This document shows, in pieces, positions 47,999-57,710 of a stretch of DNA of 64,000 nt. The DNA is from Ignavibacteriota bacterium (lineage in GTDB: Bacteria > Bacteroidota > Ignavibacteria > UBA10030 > UBA6906): assembly GCA_016707525.1 (NCBI GenBank), contig JADJHP010000008.1:277967-341966 (forward strand), read 5' to 3'. Position 1 is the stretch's first letter; each line of letters opens with the position of its first letter. The notes below the pieces were generated by a model. That model saw only the letters and a list, made by a program, of their open reading frames with translations. It did not search any database and was not told the origin of the DNA. Position numbers and translations under genes: made by a program.

Positions 47999-48253
47999 GC
48001 CTTCCCACAGAAGGACCTGCCAGGGATTCTGCATTGTCAAACACCCCGACCCGGCCGCACGAATGCCTATGCGGTGGCCCTGATGCTCGGATCGCCACGG
48101 CTCATCCCATCGATGCGCGGTGCGATGAGCGACCTCCGGTTACACCGCGTGATCGTCGTGACTGCCGGAGGCGAGTCCTTTCAGCTGCATCCTGGTGTGG
48201 ATGTGATCCCTCTTGTATCCTGACGGAACTCCGGGCATTCTGAACTGACAGGG
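47999..48253. other. Non-coding stretch without recognised signals
   Basis: About 250 bases between the promoter at 47998 and the end of the small HMA-like gene. A short minus-strand reading covers part of it but has no coding character. No repeat or hairpin stands out. Confidence 0.4.
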
Positions 48254-48466
48254 CTAGAGCAATTCTTCGCATTCAAAACCCACGGAGGCCACGAGCTTCG
48301 TGATCTCCGCAGGGTCTGTCCCCTCCGCTTCCACACGCAGCACCTTGTCCCGGTCGCCGTAGTCGATGGTCCAACGTGCCACACTCTGGTGATGGTCCAG
48401 GCGCTTCGCCACCGGGTGCACGATCTGTGCCGAGAGAATGTTCGTTCGGAATACGAAGATGTCCAT
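48254..48466 (-). CDS. Small HMA-like protein (about 70 aa)
   Basis: The ATG at 48466 (AGGA six bases upstream) gives a 70-residue protein: MDIFVFRTNILSAQ, WTIDYGDRDKVLRVEAEG and ITKLVASVGFECEELL. The beta-alpha-beta pattern and the final ITKLVASVGFE-type helix are those of heavy-metal-associated (HMA) folds, but the CxxC metal site is missing. This short protein type is widespread in Bacteroidota and unnamed. It is the last gene of a three-gene operon with an ECF sigma factor. Confidence 0.75.
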   Translation of the reverse strand: MDIFVFRTNILSAQIVHPVAKRLDHHQSVARWTIDYGDRDKVLRVEAEGTDPAEITKLVASVGFECEELL

Positions 48467-48488
48467 ACCGTTCCTCATGTTCTGCTGA

Positions 48489-48842
48489 TCACTCGCCTGC
48501 GGCAGGCTGTTCCTTGCCGCCATCGTCCCACGGATAGCACCAATGGTGCCACTGGTTCCTGAACTTCTCACGCTCCTCCGGCGTCATCGCGGCGAGCTTC
48601 GTTTCGAACTTCTTCCGCCAGCGATCATGCCGCCACCCGCCGAACCGGCCACCCGGTCCGCGGAACAGGATGTGCGAGAGGACCAGGAGTCCGACCGCCT
48701 GCCAGAAGGTGATCACAGGCCCATGGAACAGTTCGGGTATCAGTGCGTTCCACAATCCCATCACCACGAATCCTACCACGAGACCGATCACCGCTCCGAT
48801 GAAAAGTCCTTTGAGTATCCGTACTGCCCACCATGTTTTCAT
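48489..48842 (-). CDS. Small two-helix membrane protein next to an ECF sigma factor
   Basis: The 117-residue protein has two membrane helices (about 9-32 and 44-60) and a highly charged cytoplasmic tail: RFGGWRHDRWRKKFETKLAA and MTPEEREKFRNQWHHW. This layout is found next to ECF sigma factors of Bacteroidota and may serve as an unusual anti-sigma or membrane anchor, but it has no zinc motif. It is 18 bases after the sigma gene and 22 before the HMA-like gene. Confidence 0.75.
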   Translation of the reverse strand: MKTWWAVRILKGLFIGAVIGLVVGFVVMGLWNALIPELFHGPVITFWQAVGLLVLSHILFRGPGGRFGGWRHDRWRKKFETKLAAMTPEEREKFRNQWHHWCYPWDDGGKEQPAAGE

Positions 48843-48860
48843 GTCATCCCTCGTTAGGTA

Positions 48861-49460
48861 TTACGCCATGTCAATATCGTCGTAGACATCCTGTAACCGC
48901 TCGCGCAGATAGAGCACCGCGTACCGTTTGCGCGAGATAAGTGTATTCACCGGCTCCCCGGTCAACGCCGCGATCTCTTTGAATGGCCGTCCTTCCAGCT
49001 CGTGCCACACAAAGACGTCGCGCTGCTTTTGCGGCATCTCCTCCAGCGCCTCTTCCAGCGCATCCCGGACGAGCGAGCGGACAAATTCATTCTCAGGCGT
49101 CCCTGCCGGGTCGGGCAGCACATCCTCCAGATTCAGCGGGAGGAGCTCATCGTTCGGGTCGCGCGGCATCGGAGCATGCCGTTTCTTCCGGTACCAATCG
49201 GTGATGCGGTTCCGGGCAACGGTGAAGAGCCATGCCGCCATCTTGTCGATCGGTTCGGTCACACTCCAGTTGGCCACGAGTTGCATGAAGACATCCTGAA
49301 GGATATCCTCCGCATCCTCGTCGGTGCGCACGCGCCGGCGGATGAACTCCAGCAGCCGGGGGCGATGCGCCTCAACGGTGCTTCCGAGTTGTTCTGCCGT
49401 ACCACTATGTGGAATTGCTGTTTCCGCGTTCGCCTCTGCCCGGGAAGTGGCCTTATGCAC
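48861..49460 (-). CDS. ECF RNA polymerase sigma factor
   Basis: The 199-residue protein has region 2 (RLLEFIRRRVRTDEDAEDIL, MAAWLFTVARNRITDWYRKK) and region 4 (EEMPQKQRDVFVWHELEGR, then FKEIAALTGEPVNTLISRKR). It is not closely like the sigma factor at 21.1-21.7 kb. With the following two genes it makes a compact operon. No classical anti-sigma gene is present. Confidence 0.93.
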   Translation of the reverse strand: MHKATSRAEANAETAIPHSGTAEQLGSTVEAHRPRLLEFIRRRVRTDEDAEDILQDVFMQLVANWSVTEPIDKMAAWLFTVARNRITDWYRKKRHAPMPRDPNDELLPLNLEDVLPDPAGTPENEFVRSLVRDALEEALEEMPQKQRDVFVWHELEGRPFKEIAALTGEPVNTLISRKRYAVLYLRERLQDVYDDIDMA

Positions 49461-49551
49461 CAGCGTTGGTATGGTGGTAGACGGATATGCCGATAGGATA
49501 TTGTACGGAATGGGGGTGAATTCTATGCGGTGATCCGGGAGAAAATGATGA

Positions 49552-51001
49552 TCAAAGGGCCATGTGACGCGTTAATGCGGCGAAGAGGATCCGGTTCTGT
49601 GAGGGCATCGTGCGTCGTCCACCGTGCATACGCTTTGATATCGCAAATTGCGATGTCAAGTTGTCGTGCTCTGTCTTTGTGAGTCTGAACATGAAGTCGC
49701 CCGGGGATCTGTCACTCTCCCGGATCAGCGAGCACCGTCCCGGCCCGGGGAGATCGTCATACTCGTTCGTTGTTGCGTCCAGCCGCCGGGTGATACGCGC
49801 GACATTCTCCTGTGTTGGCTTCAGAGCAACAAATTTCCCTACAACCATGCTGCGCCGGAAAATGATGAACGTATTCTCCGCGTCCGGGTCGATCCGGTTC
49901 AAGTGCACATCGGACTCTGTGTCCGCGAACGAAGGAACGAACGTCAATGCGACCTTCGTGAGCTGGAGTTCCCCTGCCGACCTTTTCCAGAGCACGTTCC
50001 CTCGCCTGCCTGGAGTACCCGTTCGGATCGCCGTAGACGAAATACACCTTCAGCCGGTCTCCCCGTGTAATGCTCTCACCTTCAAGGAACCTCAACCACT
50101 GCCGGATCTCCGCCCAGTCAGGATTGCTGCCGACAAAGTACAGCACGCCATGGAACCAGCCGTACTTGCACACGGGACACGTGCGCGATCCTTTGTCCGG
50201 GCCCCATGCATGATACGGCGTGAATGAAAAAACGTCTTCGCCGATGTTCTTCCCTGACGTCCGTCCCGATGCGGCGTTCCCGGGATGATCAGGGATGTTC
50301 AGCCCCAGGAAGATGTTCCGCTCGCCGATGTGGAGACCATCGCGCTGTACCAATCGCACCACCCCACTCCCGCCACGGCACTCCTGCCGTTGCCGGTATG
50401 CCGAGGTGAGCAACCGATCATCGTCAAAGACGAAATCGTCGATATAGTACTCGTTGATCCCGTTCGGCTCCTTGACCGTGACATGAACGTGAGCCGGAAA
50501 GTCCCGCGACGGATACGTCCCGGGCCTGATCGTGTAGATCCAGTACCGGCCCTCCGCATCGCTCTTCACCCAGCCCCGGATGTATCCATGGGTCTGACCC
50601 TGCGCATTCGGGGCCATGCTCCGCGGCTCATCGGTCTTGTGCAGATACTGCCCCTCGGTGTTCGTCTGATAATAATAGAGGACGACGCCCGGTGCCGGCG
50701 TCGTGCCATCAGATCGAAAGACTCTTCCGGTGAGGAGCAGTCTCTGACCATGCACCTGCCAGCCGGGACTGGTATCGATGGCCGTGATATGCCCCTGGAG
50801 GCCGGCATACATGAACTCGCCGTTCTCGAAGGCCCCGCCGACGTTCGCCGAATCGACGGTCCCGGGCGGTCCTCCGCCAGGCCCACCCTCCGCCGTTCGC
50901 GCGGTACACCCCGGCACACTGCCAAGAGGCAGAACAAGCGCGATGATGATGGCTATGGGCGATGTTCTTCGGCTTCGTTTGGAAAGATCCATGATCATCA
51001 T
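49552..51001 (-). CDS. Intradiol-dioxygenase-like lipoprotein fused to a redoxin-like domain, frameshifted
   Basis: With the start at 51001 (AGGTG upstream) the protein begins with a lipoprotein-type signal (VLPLGSVPGC). Residues about 60-210 are an intradiol ring-cleavage dioxygenase-like beta sandwich (GRVFRSDGTTPAPGVVLYYY, GQTHGYIRGWVKSDAEGRYW, RPGTYPSRDFPAHVHVTV) with Tyr/Tyr/His/His positions that could bind Fe(III). Residues about 270-430 hold CPVCKYGWFHGVLYF and a redoxin-like pattern (FVYGD, VALTFVPSF). One extra G in the GGGG at 49971-49974 puts the last part in another frame; a second shift may lie near 49730, since the end after DDLPGPG looks like tail noise. Substrate unknown. Confidence 0.7.
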
Positions 51002-51461
51002 GTGGTCACCTGTACATGGGGCACATACCTGCGATACCCCTCCAACCCCAACCGCCGGCAGAGAGTTCCTTCCCCCACCGGGCGAGACGACTGACAGGCC
51101 TGCCGCAGCCGGTGTCCCACCCACATCCTTTTCACACGGGAATATGCCGCCATAAGCATGAACGCGTGAACGTGAATGACATCGCCAGCGGGTCAGATGC
51201 GATCGTTATGCCCCACGACACCGGCGCGGGATTTTTGTTTGCATTCAACTCCCCCTGTTGATATCTTCGCTTGAGGCTGCGGCCGGTTCCCCTGGCAACC
51301 GGACGATGTACCGTGAACGCTGCACCGGCATCCCGACCGCGCCTCTCGTTCGACGGACGCTGTTTTCCCTCCTTTTGCGCTTGCAGGCGCTCTGACGCGC
51401 ATTGTGGTATATCCACCATAGACAACGACACATCAGGACCAACCACCACCAGGAGACTGTG
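51002..51461. other. Divergent intergenic stretch
   Basis: About 460 bases between the dioxygenase-like gene (minus) and the DUF485 gene (plus). It must contain both promoters. No clear -35/-10 pair, repeat or hairpin is seen; a plausible start region for the plus strand is the TATATCC near 51410. Confidence 0.4.
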
Positions 51462-51734
51462 ATGAGTGAGCGAGAAGAGGCCATCAGGAAGATCACCCGG
51501 GAGCGATGGCGGATCGCCTTCATGCTGAGCGCCTGTATGCTGATCGTCTATTTCGGGTTCGTCCTGCTGATCGCCTTTGCCAAACCGTTGATGGGGACGC
51601 TCCTCTCCTCAGGACTCAGCCTCGGCATTCTGCTCGGCGTCGTGGTCATCGTGTCGGCGTGGATCCTGACCTCCATCTATGTCCTCTGGGCGAATAAGGT
51701 CTACGATACCAAGATCGCAAAGTGGAGGAAGTGA
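51462..51734 (+). CDS. DUF485-domain membrane protein
   Basis: The ATG after AGGAGACTGTG gives 90 residues: a charged start (MSEREEAIRKITRERWR) and two membrane helices (about 18-40 and 53-78). DUF485 proteins (YjcH type) usually precede an acetate/cation symporter ActP, as here, four bases before it. Function is not known; a helper role in the transporter is usual inference. Confidence 0.9.
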   Translation: MSEREEAIRKITRERWRIAFMLSACMLIVYFGFVLLIAFAKPLMGTLLSSGLSLGILLGVVVIVSAWILTSIYVLWANKVYDTKIAKWRK

Positions 51735-51737
51735 CCC

Positions 51738-53309
51738 ATGAACCCGACCCAGGTCCCCGCCACTCTCCCTGCGACCACCCTCGGACAGGTGAGTGTTGAA
51801 GCCATCGTGTTCTTCTTTGTGTTCATCATCATCTCGCTCGGCATCACCTTCTGGGCCCGCGGCGCACGAAGAGCACCGCACAGTACTACGCCGCCGGGCA
51901 CGGCATCACCGGCTTTCAGAACGGGCTTGCCCTCGCGGGCGACTACATGAGCGCGGCGAGCTTCCTCGGCATCGCCGGACTCGTCTCGCTTTCCGGTTTC
52001 GATGGACTCATCTATTCCACCGGCTGGCTCGTGGGCTGGCCGATCATCGTCTTCCTCGTGGCCGAGCCGCTCCGCAATCTGGGCAAATACACGTTCGCCG
52101 ATGTCGTGGCATTCCGCCTGCGGCAGACACCCGCCCGCATCGCCGCGGCGATCGGCACACTGGCCACGGTATCGTTCTATCTCATCGCGCAGATGGTGGG
52201 CGCGGGCAATCTCATCAAGCTCATGTTCGGACTCGAGTATGAGATCGCAGTGATCGTGGTCGGGACGGTGATGCTGGCGTACGTGCTCTTCGGGGGTATG
52301 CTGGCGACGACCTGGGTGCAGATCATCAAGGCCGTGCTCCTCCTCGGCGGCGCACTCATCCTCGCGATCCTCGCCCTCTGGTCGTTCAACATGAATCCGC
52401 TCGCGCTGTTCGCCGCGGCCTCGGCGAAGTACCCGGCACAGTCGGTCCTCGCCCCCGGCAAACTCGTGTCGAACCCCTGGGAGGCGATCTCGCTCGGGCT
52501 CGCGCTCATGCTGGGGACGGCGGACTCCGCACATCCTCATGCGCTTCTATACGGTGCCCGATTCCAAAGCAGCACGGACTTCCGTGTTCTACGCAACGGG
52601 TTTCATCGGGTTCTTCTACCTGCTCACGTTCATTCTCGGGTTTGGTGCGATGTACTACGTGGGGCAGGATGTCATCTCGTCGATCGACAAGGGCGGGAAC
52701 ATGGCCGCACCGCTCCTCGCTGAATCGCTCGGCGGCGTCGGCTTCCTCGGCTTCATTGCGGCCGTGGCATTCGCAACGATCCTCGCGGTGGTGGCGGGCC
52801 TGACGCTCTCCGGCGCTGCGGCACTGTCGCACGACCTCTGGGTGAATGTGGTCCGCAAGGGCGATGCGCCGGAAGCGGAACAGCTCCGCGTCGCACGCGG
52901 TGCATCCATCGCACTCGGGATCCTCGCCATGGTCCTCGGTATCACGTTCAAGGGACAGAACGTCGCGTACATGGTCGGACTCGCATTCGCCATCGCTGCC
53001 AGTGCGAACTTCCCGGCGCTCATCCTCTCCATCTTCTGGCGGAAATTCACCACGGCCGGCGCACTGTGGAGCATGGTCTTCGGCACCGTGTCCACGGTGC
53101 TGCTCATCTATCTCTCACCGACCGTGCAGATCGATATCCTGAAACACGATGCCGCGATCTTCCCGTTGAAGAACCCCGGCGTGATCACGATCCCCGCTTC
53201 GTTCCTGATCGGCATCGTGGTCTCCCTGCTCACGCCGGAGAAGAGCGCGGAGGAGAAGTTCGCGATCGTCGAAGAGCGCATCCACTTCGGAGCAGACGCA
53301 CAACACTAA
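51738..53309 (+). CDS. actP: Sodium:solute symporter (ActP-like), three one-base deletions
   Basis: An acetate/cation symporter of the SSS family with about 13 helices. The first 45 residues are in one frame to about 51860 (one base lost in TGGGCCCGCGG). The next frame runs from [20 protein letters not shown] to GLALMLGT; then both a G and a C seem lost at about 52522-52528, where GGACTCC stands for GGGACTCCC, and the last frame begins [19 protein letters not shown]. Both are homopolymers. Restored length is about 525 residues. The Na-binding helices ([17 protein letters not shown]) and the end of the protein are normal. Symbol by family and DUF485 context. Confidence 0.82.
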
Positions 53310-53322
53310 TCCGGTATGCATC

Positions 53323-54495
53323 ATGGATCAGCAACCACCCCGGCACCCTTCCGGGCTGGCAGATAGCATCACGGACGAAGCGCTTTCGTTGAACGCGAAG
53401 CGCTTCGCCGTCCTCGTGGAAGAGATCCACGGGGCCGGGGACGTTGTCCGGATCGCGGACGCCCGGGCCCGGGCAGAGCATCTCGCCATCGCGTGGATCG
53501 GGCAAGGTGCCCCGCTCCGGCCCCTGTCGGAGGCGATCACGGATATCAACGATGCAATGCTTGCGCGACTGATCGCGCAGGCGCAAAGGGCCCTCCATGC
53601 GTCCGGTGTTGCGGACCCCGGGCTGGACTTCTGCTGGCTCACGTGCGGGAGCGATGGAAGGAAGGAGCAGTTCCTGAGGACGGATCAGGACACTGCGTTG
53701 ATCTACGATGACCCGCCTGAGGATCGGGCGGAGAGTCGGGCGGAAAGTCAGACAGAGGGTCGGACAGAGAATGCCGCGGTGTATTTCCAGCGGCTTGCCG
53801 AAGAGGTGACGCGTGGGCTTTCATCGTGCGGGTTTGCTCCCTGCTCCGGAAACAACATGGCTTCCAACCCCCACTGGTGCCAGCCCCGCAGCGTGTGGCA
53901 CACGTATGTCCACGAGTGGATCCGCGTCCCGGATGAACAGGCGCTGCTGAACGCCGCGGTGTTCTTCGACTTCCGTGCTGCATATGGGTCTCTGGCCATT
54001 GCACGGGAGTTGCGCGAGCAAGTCTCGCATGAGTTCACGTTGGACCGGACCGGCCTGATCCTCCTCGCAAAGAATGCTTTGCGCGCACCCTCACCCGCCG
54101 GGCTTCTCAAGCATCTCGAACTGGAACGGCACGGCCCTCACAAGGGCCGGTTCGATCTCAAACTCAGGGCGATCAAACCTCTCGCGGACGCTGTGCGGGT
54201 GCTTTCGCTGGACCGTGGGCTGCACGCAACGGGAACGATGGAGCGGCTGATAGCGCTGACGGAGACCGATGCTTCGGTGCGTGCCCTCGGCCCCGACCTC
54301 CTCTCAGCCTACGAGACCTTCATCCGTTGCCGGGTAGTGTTCGGGACGCGGGATGATGAACGAGGAAGGTATATCGACCCCGCGGTGTTGAACCGGGAGG
54401 AGACGAAGCGGCTTCTGGATGCCTTCGAGGCGGTGAAGGAACTGCTCACGGTCGTGCGCGTCCGTTACCAGCTCGATGCGCTCGGCCTCATCTGA
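53323..54495 (+). CDS. DUF294 putative nucleotidyltransferase with substrate-binding domain
   Basis: The 390-residue protein has the DUF294 nucleotidyltransferase core GSDGRKEQFLRTDQDTALIYDD (shown in parts: GSDGRKEQ and TDQDTALIYDD) at about residues 107-130, and the all-helical DUF294 C-terminal domain (PF10335) from about 250. GlnD-like enzymes use such a core to attach nucleotides to regulatory proteins. Related proteins usually have N-terminal CBS domains, which are missing here. A short Arg/Ala/Glu repeat sits between the motif and the next helix. The gene lies 13 bases after the symporter, a common pair, so a role in controlling acetate uptake is inferred. Confidence 0.85.
   Translation: MDQQPPRHPSGLADSITDEALSLNAKRFAVLVEEIHGAGDVVRIADARARAEHLAIAWIGQGAPLRPLSEAITDINDAMLARLIAQAQRALHASGVADPGLDFCWLTCGSDGRKEQFLRTDQDTALIYDDPPEDRAESRAESQTEGRTENAAVYFQRLAEEVTRGLSSCGFAPCSGNNMASNPHWCQPRSVWHTYVHEWIRVPDEQALLNAAVFFDFRAAYGSLAIARELREQVSHEFTLDRTGLILLAKNALRAPSPAGLLKHLELERHGPHKGRFDLKLRAIKPLADAVRVLSLDRGLHATGTMERLIALTETDASVRALGPDLLSAYETFIRCRVVFGTRDDERGRYIDPAVLNREETKRLLDAFEAVKELLTVVRVRYQLDALGLI
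53722..53773 (+). repeat. 12-bp in-gene repeat
   Basis: Four imperfect 12-base units (GATCGGGCGGAG, AGTCGGGCGGAA, AGTCAGACAGAG, GGTCGGACAGAG) code the four-residue repeats DRAE, SRAE, SQTE and GRTE. They lie in a surface loop of the DUF294 protein and keep the frame, so copy number can vary harmlessly. Confidence 0.7.
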
Positions 54496-54513
54496 AAGAT
54501 CGTGGTGAGTGGT

Positions 54514-55575
54514 TCAGTACTTCAACCCCGCGAGCGGTGAGCGTGCACAGGCGTCCACCGCCTGACGGAGCGTGACGATCCCCTTGTCGGCGAGCAACGG
54601 CACAAGCTTCAGGAACACCTCACCCGTCATCAGCGCATCACCCAGCGCCGTGTGACGCCCCACGACCGGTATCCCCAATCTCTTCGCCAGTCCCTCCAGC
54701 GTGTGGTCCTCGTGATGCGGATGCAGGACCGATGAAAGAAGCATCGTATCCAGCACCGGGCCGGCGAACGTGATCCCCGTGAGTTCCCGTTTGATCTCGA
54801 ACAGGCGCATATCGAATGCCGCGTTATGTGCCACGAGCACCGTACCGTTGGCGAACGCGGCGAACCGGGGAAGCACTACATCGATCGTTGGGCCTCCGGC
54901 GAGCATATCATCATCGATCCCATGCACGCGCACGGATTCTTCGGGGACCGATCGACGCGGGTCCACAAGCTGGTCGAACCGCTCCTCATGGTGAAGGCGT
55001 CCGTTCACGATGCGCACGGCCCCGATCGCGATGATCTCGTCGCCCGCCGACGGCTGCAGCCCGGTGGCTTCGGTATCGAAAGCGGTGCATGAGAGCCGGG
55101 TGAGCGGCGTGTCGGGATCGTTCTGCCCTGATGGTCCGGATGCGGCGGCGTGATGGTCGTGCGCGGCAGGTGCCCCATGGCCTTGTGTCGCGTCCCGAGC
55201 TTGCTCCCGGAGCGATTGCGCACGGTCGAGCACCTGGTTCACCGCGGCGGCAAGGCGCTCGATGTCGCCCCCACCCTGCACGGTGAGACGGTGCGACGGG
55301 TTGACGAGGTCCATCACCTTGATGTCATCCACCAGCTTCCTGAGTGGCTCGATGTAGTGCCCGAAGACCCAGTTCACCGCGATGACCACGGCGATCGGAA
55401 AGAGGAATGCCGCGGAGATGATCAGCGCCGGATGCTCCGTCACCACCGTGCGGAAGACCGTTCGCTCTTCCGGGGTCAGTTGCACCCAGACGGCGACGGC
55501 CGTACCTGCAAGGAGGACGGCGATGATGCCGAGCGCGATGAAGCGCGGGAGCTGACGCCGGGTGTTCGCGTTCAC
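54514..55575 (-). CDS. Membrane-anchored DnaQ-type 3'-5' exonuclease
   Basis: The 353-residue protein has two membrane helices (about 11-31 and 48-70), a HAMP-like region (YIEPLRKLVDDIKVMDLVNP, GGDIERLAAAVNQVLDR), a His-rich linker and a DnaQ exonuclease domain from about 160: the metal motif FDTEATGLQ, HNAAFDMRLF and HTALGDALM. The DEDDh residues look complete. DnaQ-type domains beside DUF294 proteins and symporters are a known genomic association; the membrane anchor is odd for a DNA or RNA exonuclease. It converges with the DUF294 gene with 18 bases between stops. Confidence 0.85.
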   Translation of the reverse strand: MNANTRRQLPRFIALGIIAVLLAGTAVAVWVQLTPEERTVFRTVVTEHPALIISAAFLFPIAVVIAVNWVFGHYIEPLRKLVDDIKVMDLVNPSHRLTVQGGGDIERLAAAVNQVLDRAQSLREQARDATQGHGAPAAHDHHAAASGPSGQNDPDTPLTRLSCTAFDTEATGLQPSAGDEIIAIGAVRIVNGRLHHEERFDQLVDPRRSVPEESVRVHGIDDDMLAGGPTIDVVLPRFAAFANGTVLVAHNAAFDMRLFEIKRELTGITFAGPVLDTMLLSSVLHPHHEDHTLEGLAKRLGIPVVGRHTALGDALMTGEVFLKLVPLLADKGIVTLRQAVDACARSPLAGLKY

Positions 55576-55630
55576 GTGGTTCGCTCAGGACCTGATGCGC
55601 CCGGGGGTATGGTGAAGGTCGTTGACGTGT

Positions 55631-56256
55631 CTATTTCTTCGATGATTTCTTCGCGGCCGTCACCTGCGTCTGGGGCCTTACGGGCTTCCTGGTCACCTGT
55701 GCTGAGGGCTTCCGCTTGGCTTTCAATTTTGCCCTGGGTGTCGGTTTGGCCTTAGCCTTAGCTCCAGCTTTGGTCTTGGCTTTGGCTTGGACTTGTGTCT
55801 TGGTTTCGGCTTTGATTTTAGCCTGGGGTTTGGGCCGTGTTTTGGCCTTAGGGTTTGGCTTGGGGTTGGCGATGGTAGGGCATCGACCTTCGCTCCCCAG
55901 TGTGGCACTCTTCGCGTCTTTGGTTTCGCCTCTCTTCACGCTCTTCTTGATCGGTGGCGCACCGACTTCCCGCTCCGTGATCCGGATCAGCTCCGTCAGC
56001 CACTTCGCATCTTCCAGCTTGTCCTCGATCAAAGCTTGGCTTCGCGCCGGTATAGGCGGGGGCTTCCACGGGAGTGCCGATATAGGCACGGCCCGCATCC
56101 GACTGCTTACGTACACCTTTGTTGTCGCGAGATGAGGGCAACGACCTTCTCGTTGCAGTAGATCGCGAATTCGCCGAACATGAAGCGCATGGAGATCGTA
56201 CCTGCGCCGTTGATCTGATCGACGACGAACTGGGCGAAACTGGCATCGGATGCCAT
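55631..56256 (-). CDS. TfoX N-terminal-domain protein with histone-like Lys/Ala/Pro tail, frameshifted
   Basis: AAGGAGTG before the ATG at 56256 starts a TfoX_N domain: MASDASFAQFVVDQI, GTISMRFMFGEFAIYCNEKVV. At about 56140 the frame changes (ATCTCGCGAC for ATCTGCGAC), continuing DAGRAYIGTPVEAPAYTGAKPSF, and again near 56037 (two T lost before TTGATCGAG), continuing IEDKLEDAKWLTELIRITE. The last 90 residues are a repetitive Lys/Ala/Pro/Thr tail (KAKTRPKPQAKIKAETKT and so on) like histone H1 or the tails of bacterial nucleoid proteins. TfoX domains are linked with competence in Haemophilus, but most stand-alone ones have no known role. Confidence 0.7.
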
Positions 56257-56366
56257 CGAAGCACTCCTTATCCTGTGGATGAGAGTTCGGGGAAGACCTC
56301 TACATGATATGCAGATGTATGAGAAAGTCAATGCGGGAGTACCGCTTCCGGATCGAACTCAGTGGT

Positions 56367-57197
56367 TCACGTGCGCCTTGATTCTTCAATGAACGCCCCG
56401 AATTCCATCCCATAGACTTCCCGGAACACTGCATCGTGCCGATACGTGCGCAGGGTCGGTCATATACCGGCTGAACTTCTCCTTCCCATGGCGTTCGATG
56501 AGGTGATCGACGGACAGGCGAATTCCGAGTAGGCGAACGTGCTTCTGTACGGGACCGTGAGCTTCAGGCTGTCCTCCCGGGATGTGCCGAACCAGTCCGG
56601 CGGCACGAAATTCCCTTTCCGGATAAGTGCGTAAGTTTCATCCCTGGATGGATACCATGATGTCCCCATCTGTCGCGCATTGTACACCGCGACGCCCTCC
56701 ATGAACCAGGAGGGGAAGCAGCAGTACGCATTCACTGCGTCCATGTGTTGGTAGAGGAGGGTATGCGACAGCTCATGGCTGAGGTAGATCTCCATCGAGA
56801 TGGTCCCTTCGTGCGCCTCACGCACGGCCCATGGCGAGACGACAAGCGAGCCATTCGGATACGCACAGAACCTTGCCCTGGTCGTCGACCGGCGGAGGTA
56901 GGACGACGAGTCGGCGAAGATCAGGATATGGGGTCGCGCATTGAAGGCAAGCCCATGAGCCTGTTCAACGCCGTCGATGAGGGAGTCGATCTCTGCGAAC
57001 CTGTCAAACGGGGACCCCTCTTCCACAGAAACAACAGCCCGTCCCAGGTCGTGGCGCGTGAATCCTGGCCGGACCGGAGAGTACGGAAACAGCTTTCCCC
57101 ACACGAGCTGGTAGGAAATGACCAGCAGCAGAGCCAGCAGAACCACTCCGGGGAGCGTTCTACGGAGCTTTCGACCGTTCATAGGATGTGTGGCCAT
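56367..57197 (-). CDS. Putative peptidase_MA-type zinc metalloprotease, frameshifted at the end
   Basis: The protein has a membrane helix near its start (LPGVVLLALLLVISYQLVWG) and a gluzincin active site: HELSH in YLSHELSHTLLYQ and the third ligand in SWFMEGVAVY 31 residues on. That is the peptidase_MA-like pattern. After FAYSEFAC at about 56510 the family end VDHLIERHGKEKFSRYM is in another frame, and FREVYGMEFGAFIEESRR is in a third, up to a stop at 56367. The start at 57197 is a guess; no good ribosome site is seen. Confidence 0.7.
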
Positions 57198-57257
57198 TTG
57201 CAGATGTGTGATTGCTTTCCATTCTCCCACAGCATGAAGGTGCCATGGGGGTGGACA

Positions 57258-57710
57258 TCACCGGATCGCCGCCAGTTCAACCTCCAGGCGGTCCAGGTTC
57301 TCTTCATTCTTGCCTGTGACGAATGCGCGGATCTTATCGCATTCTTCTGCGGTGCGGAAGCGCATCGTCCAGGTCAGCTGCGTATCCCCGCCGGCGATCT
57401 CATCGAAGCGGACGATGATATGGAAGTACGGCGGCGAGACGTGTTCCCACGCAATGAAGCCGGGCGGTTCGATCCGGATGAAGGTGCATTCGTTGTTGTA
57501 GTTGCCGCCCTCCGGGCCATGCATCACGAAGACCCATTTCCCGCCGGGACGCAGATCGTACTCGGAGAAGGTGTTCGTGAAGCCCTTGGGGCCCCACCAC
57601 TTTGCCAGATGCTCCGGCTCTGTCCACGCGCGGAAGACGAGTGCACGCGGGGCATGCAGAACGCGCGTTGTGACGATGTCTTTTCCTTCTCCACCCTCCA
57701 AGAGCTCCAT
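57258..57710 (-). CDS. SRPBCC/AHSA1-domain protein
   Basis: The 150-residue protein belongs to the activator-of-Hsp90-ATPase homologue-1-like family (SRPBCC fold): TRVLHAPRALVFRAWTEPEH, LAKWWGPKGFTNTFSEYDLR, GGKWVFVMHGPEGGNY. These proteins bind small hydrophobic ligands or act as stress accessories; no substrate can be guessed. It begins directly after the stop of the second GNAT gene, so the three minus-strand genes are one operon. Confidence 0.93.
   Translation of the reverse strand: MELLEGGEGKDIVTTRVLHAPRALVFRAWTEPEHLAKWWGPKGFTNTFSEYDLRPGGKWVFVMHGPEGGNYNNECTFIRIEPPGFIAWEHVSPPYFHIIVRFDEIAGGDTQLTWTMRFRTAEECDKIRAFVTGKNEENLDRLEVELAAIR

Noticed and set aside
47850..48098. Minus-strand 82-codon frame over the promoter at 47998
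   Set aside because: Its start lies upstream of a strong promoter and it reads through the -35 and -10 boxes; only the last 37 codons could be transcribed from that promoter, listed as part of the leader.
51738..53309. Symporter as two or three separate small transporters
   Set aside because: The pieces are consecutive parts of one SSS protein with missing bases in GGG and CCC runs at the joints; separate genes would not end and begin inside helices.
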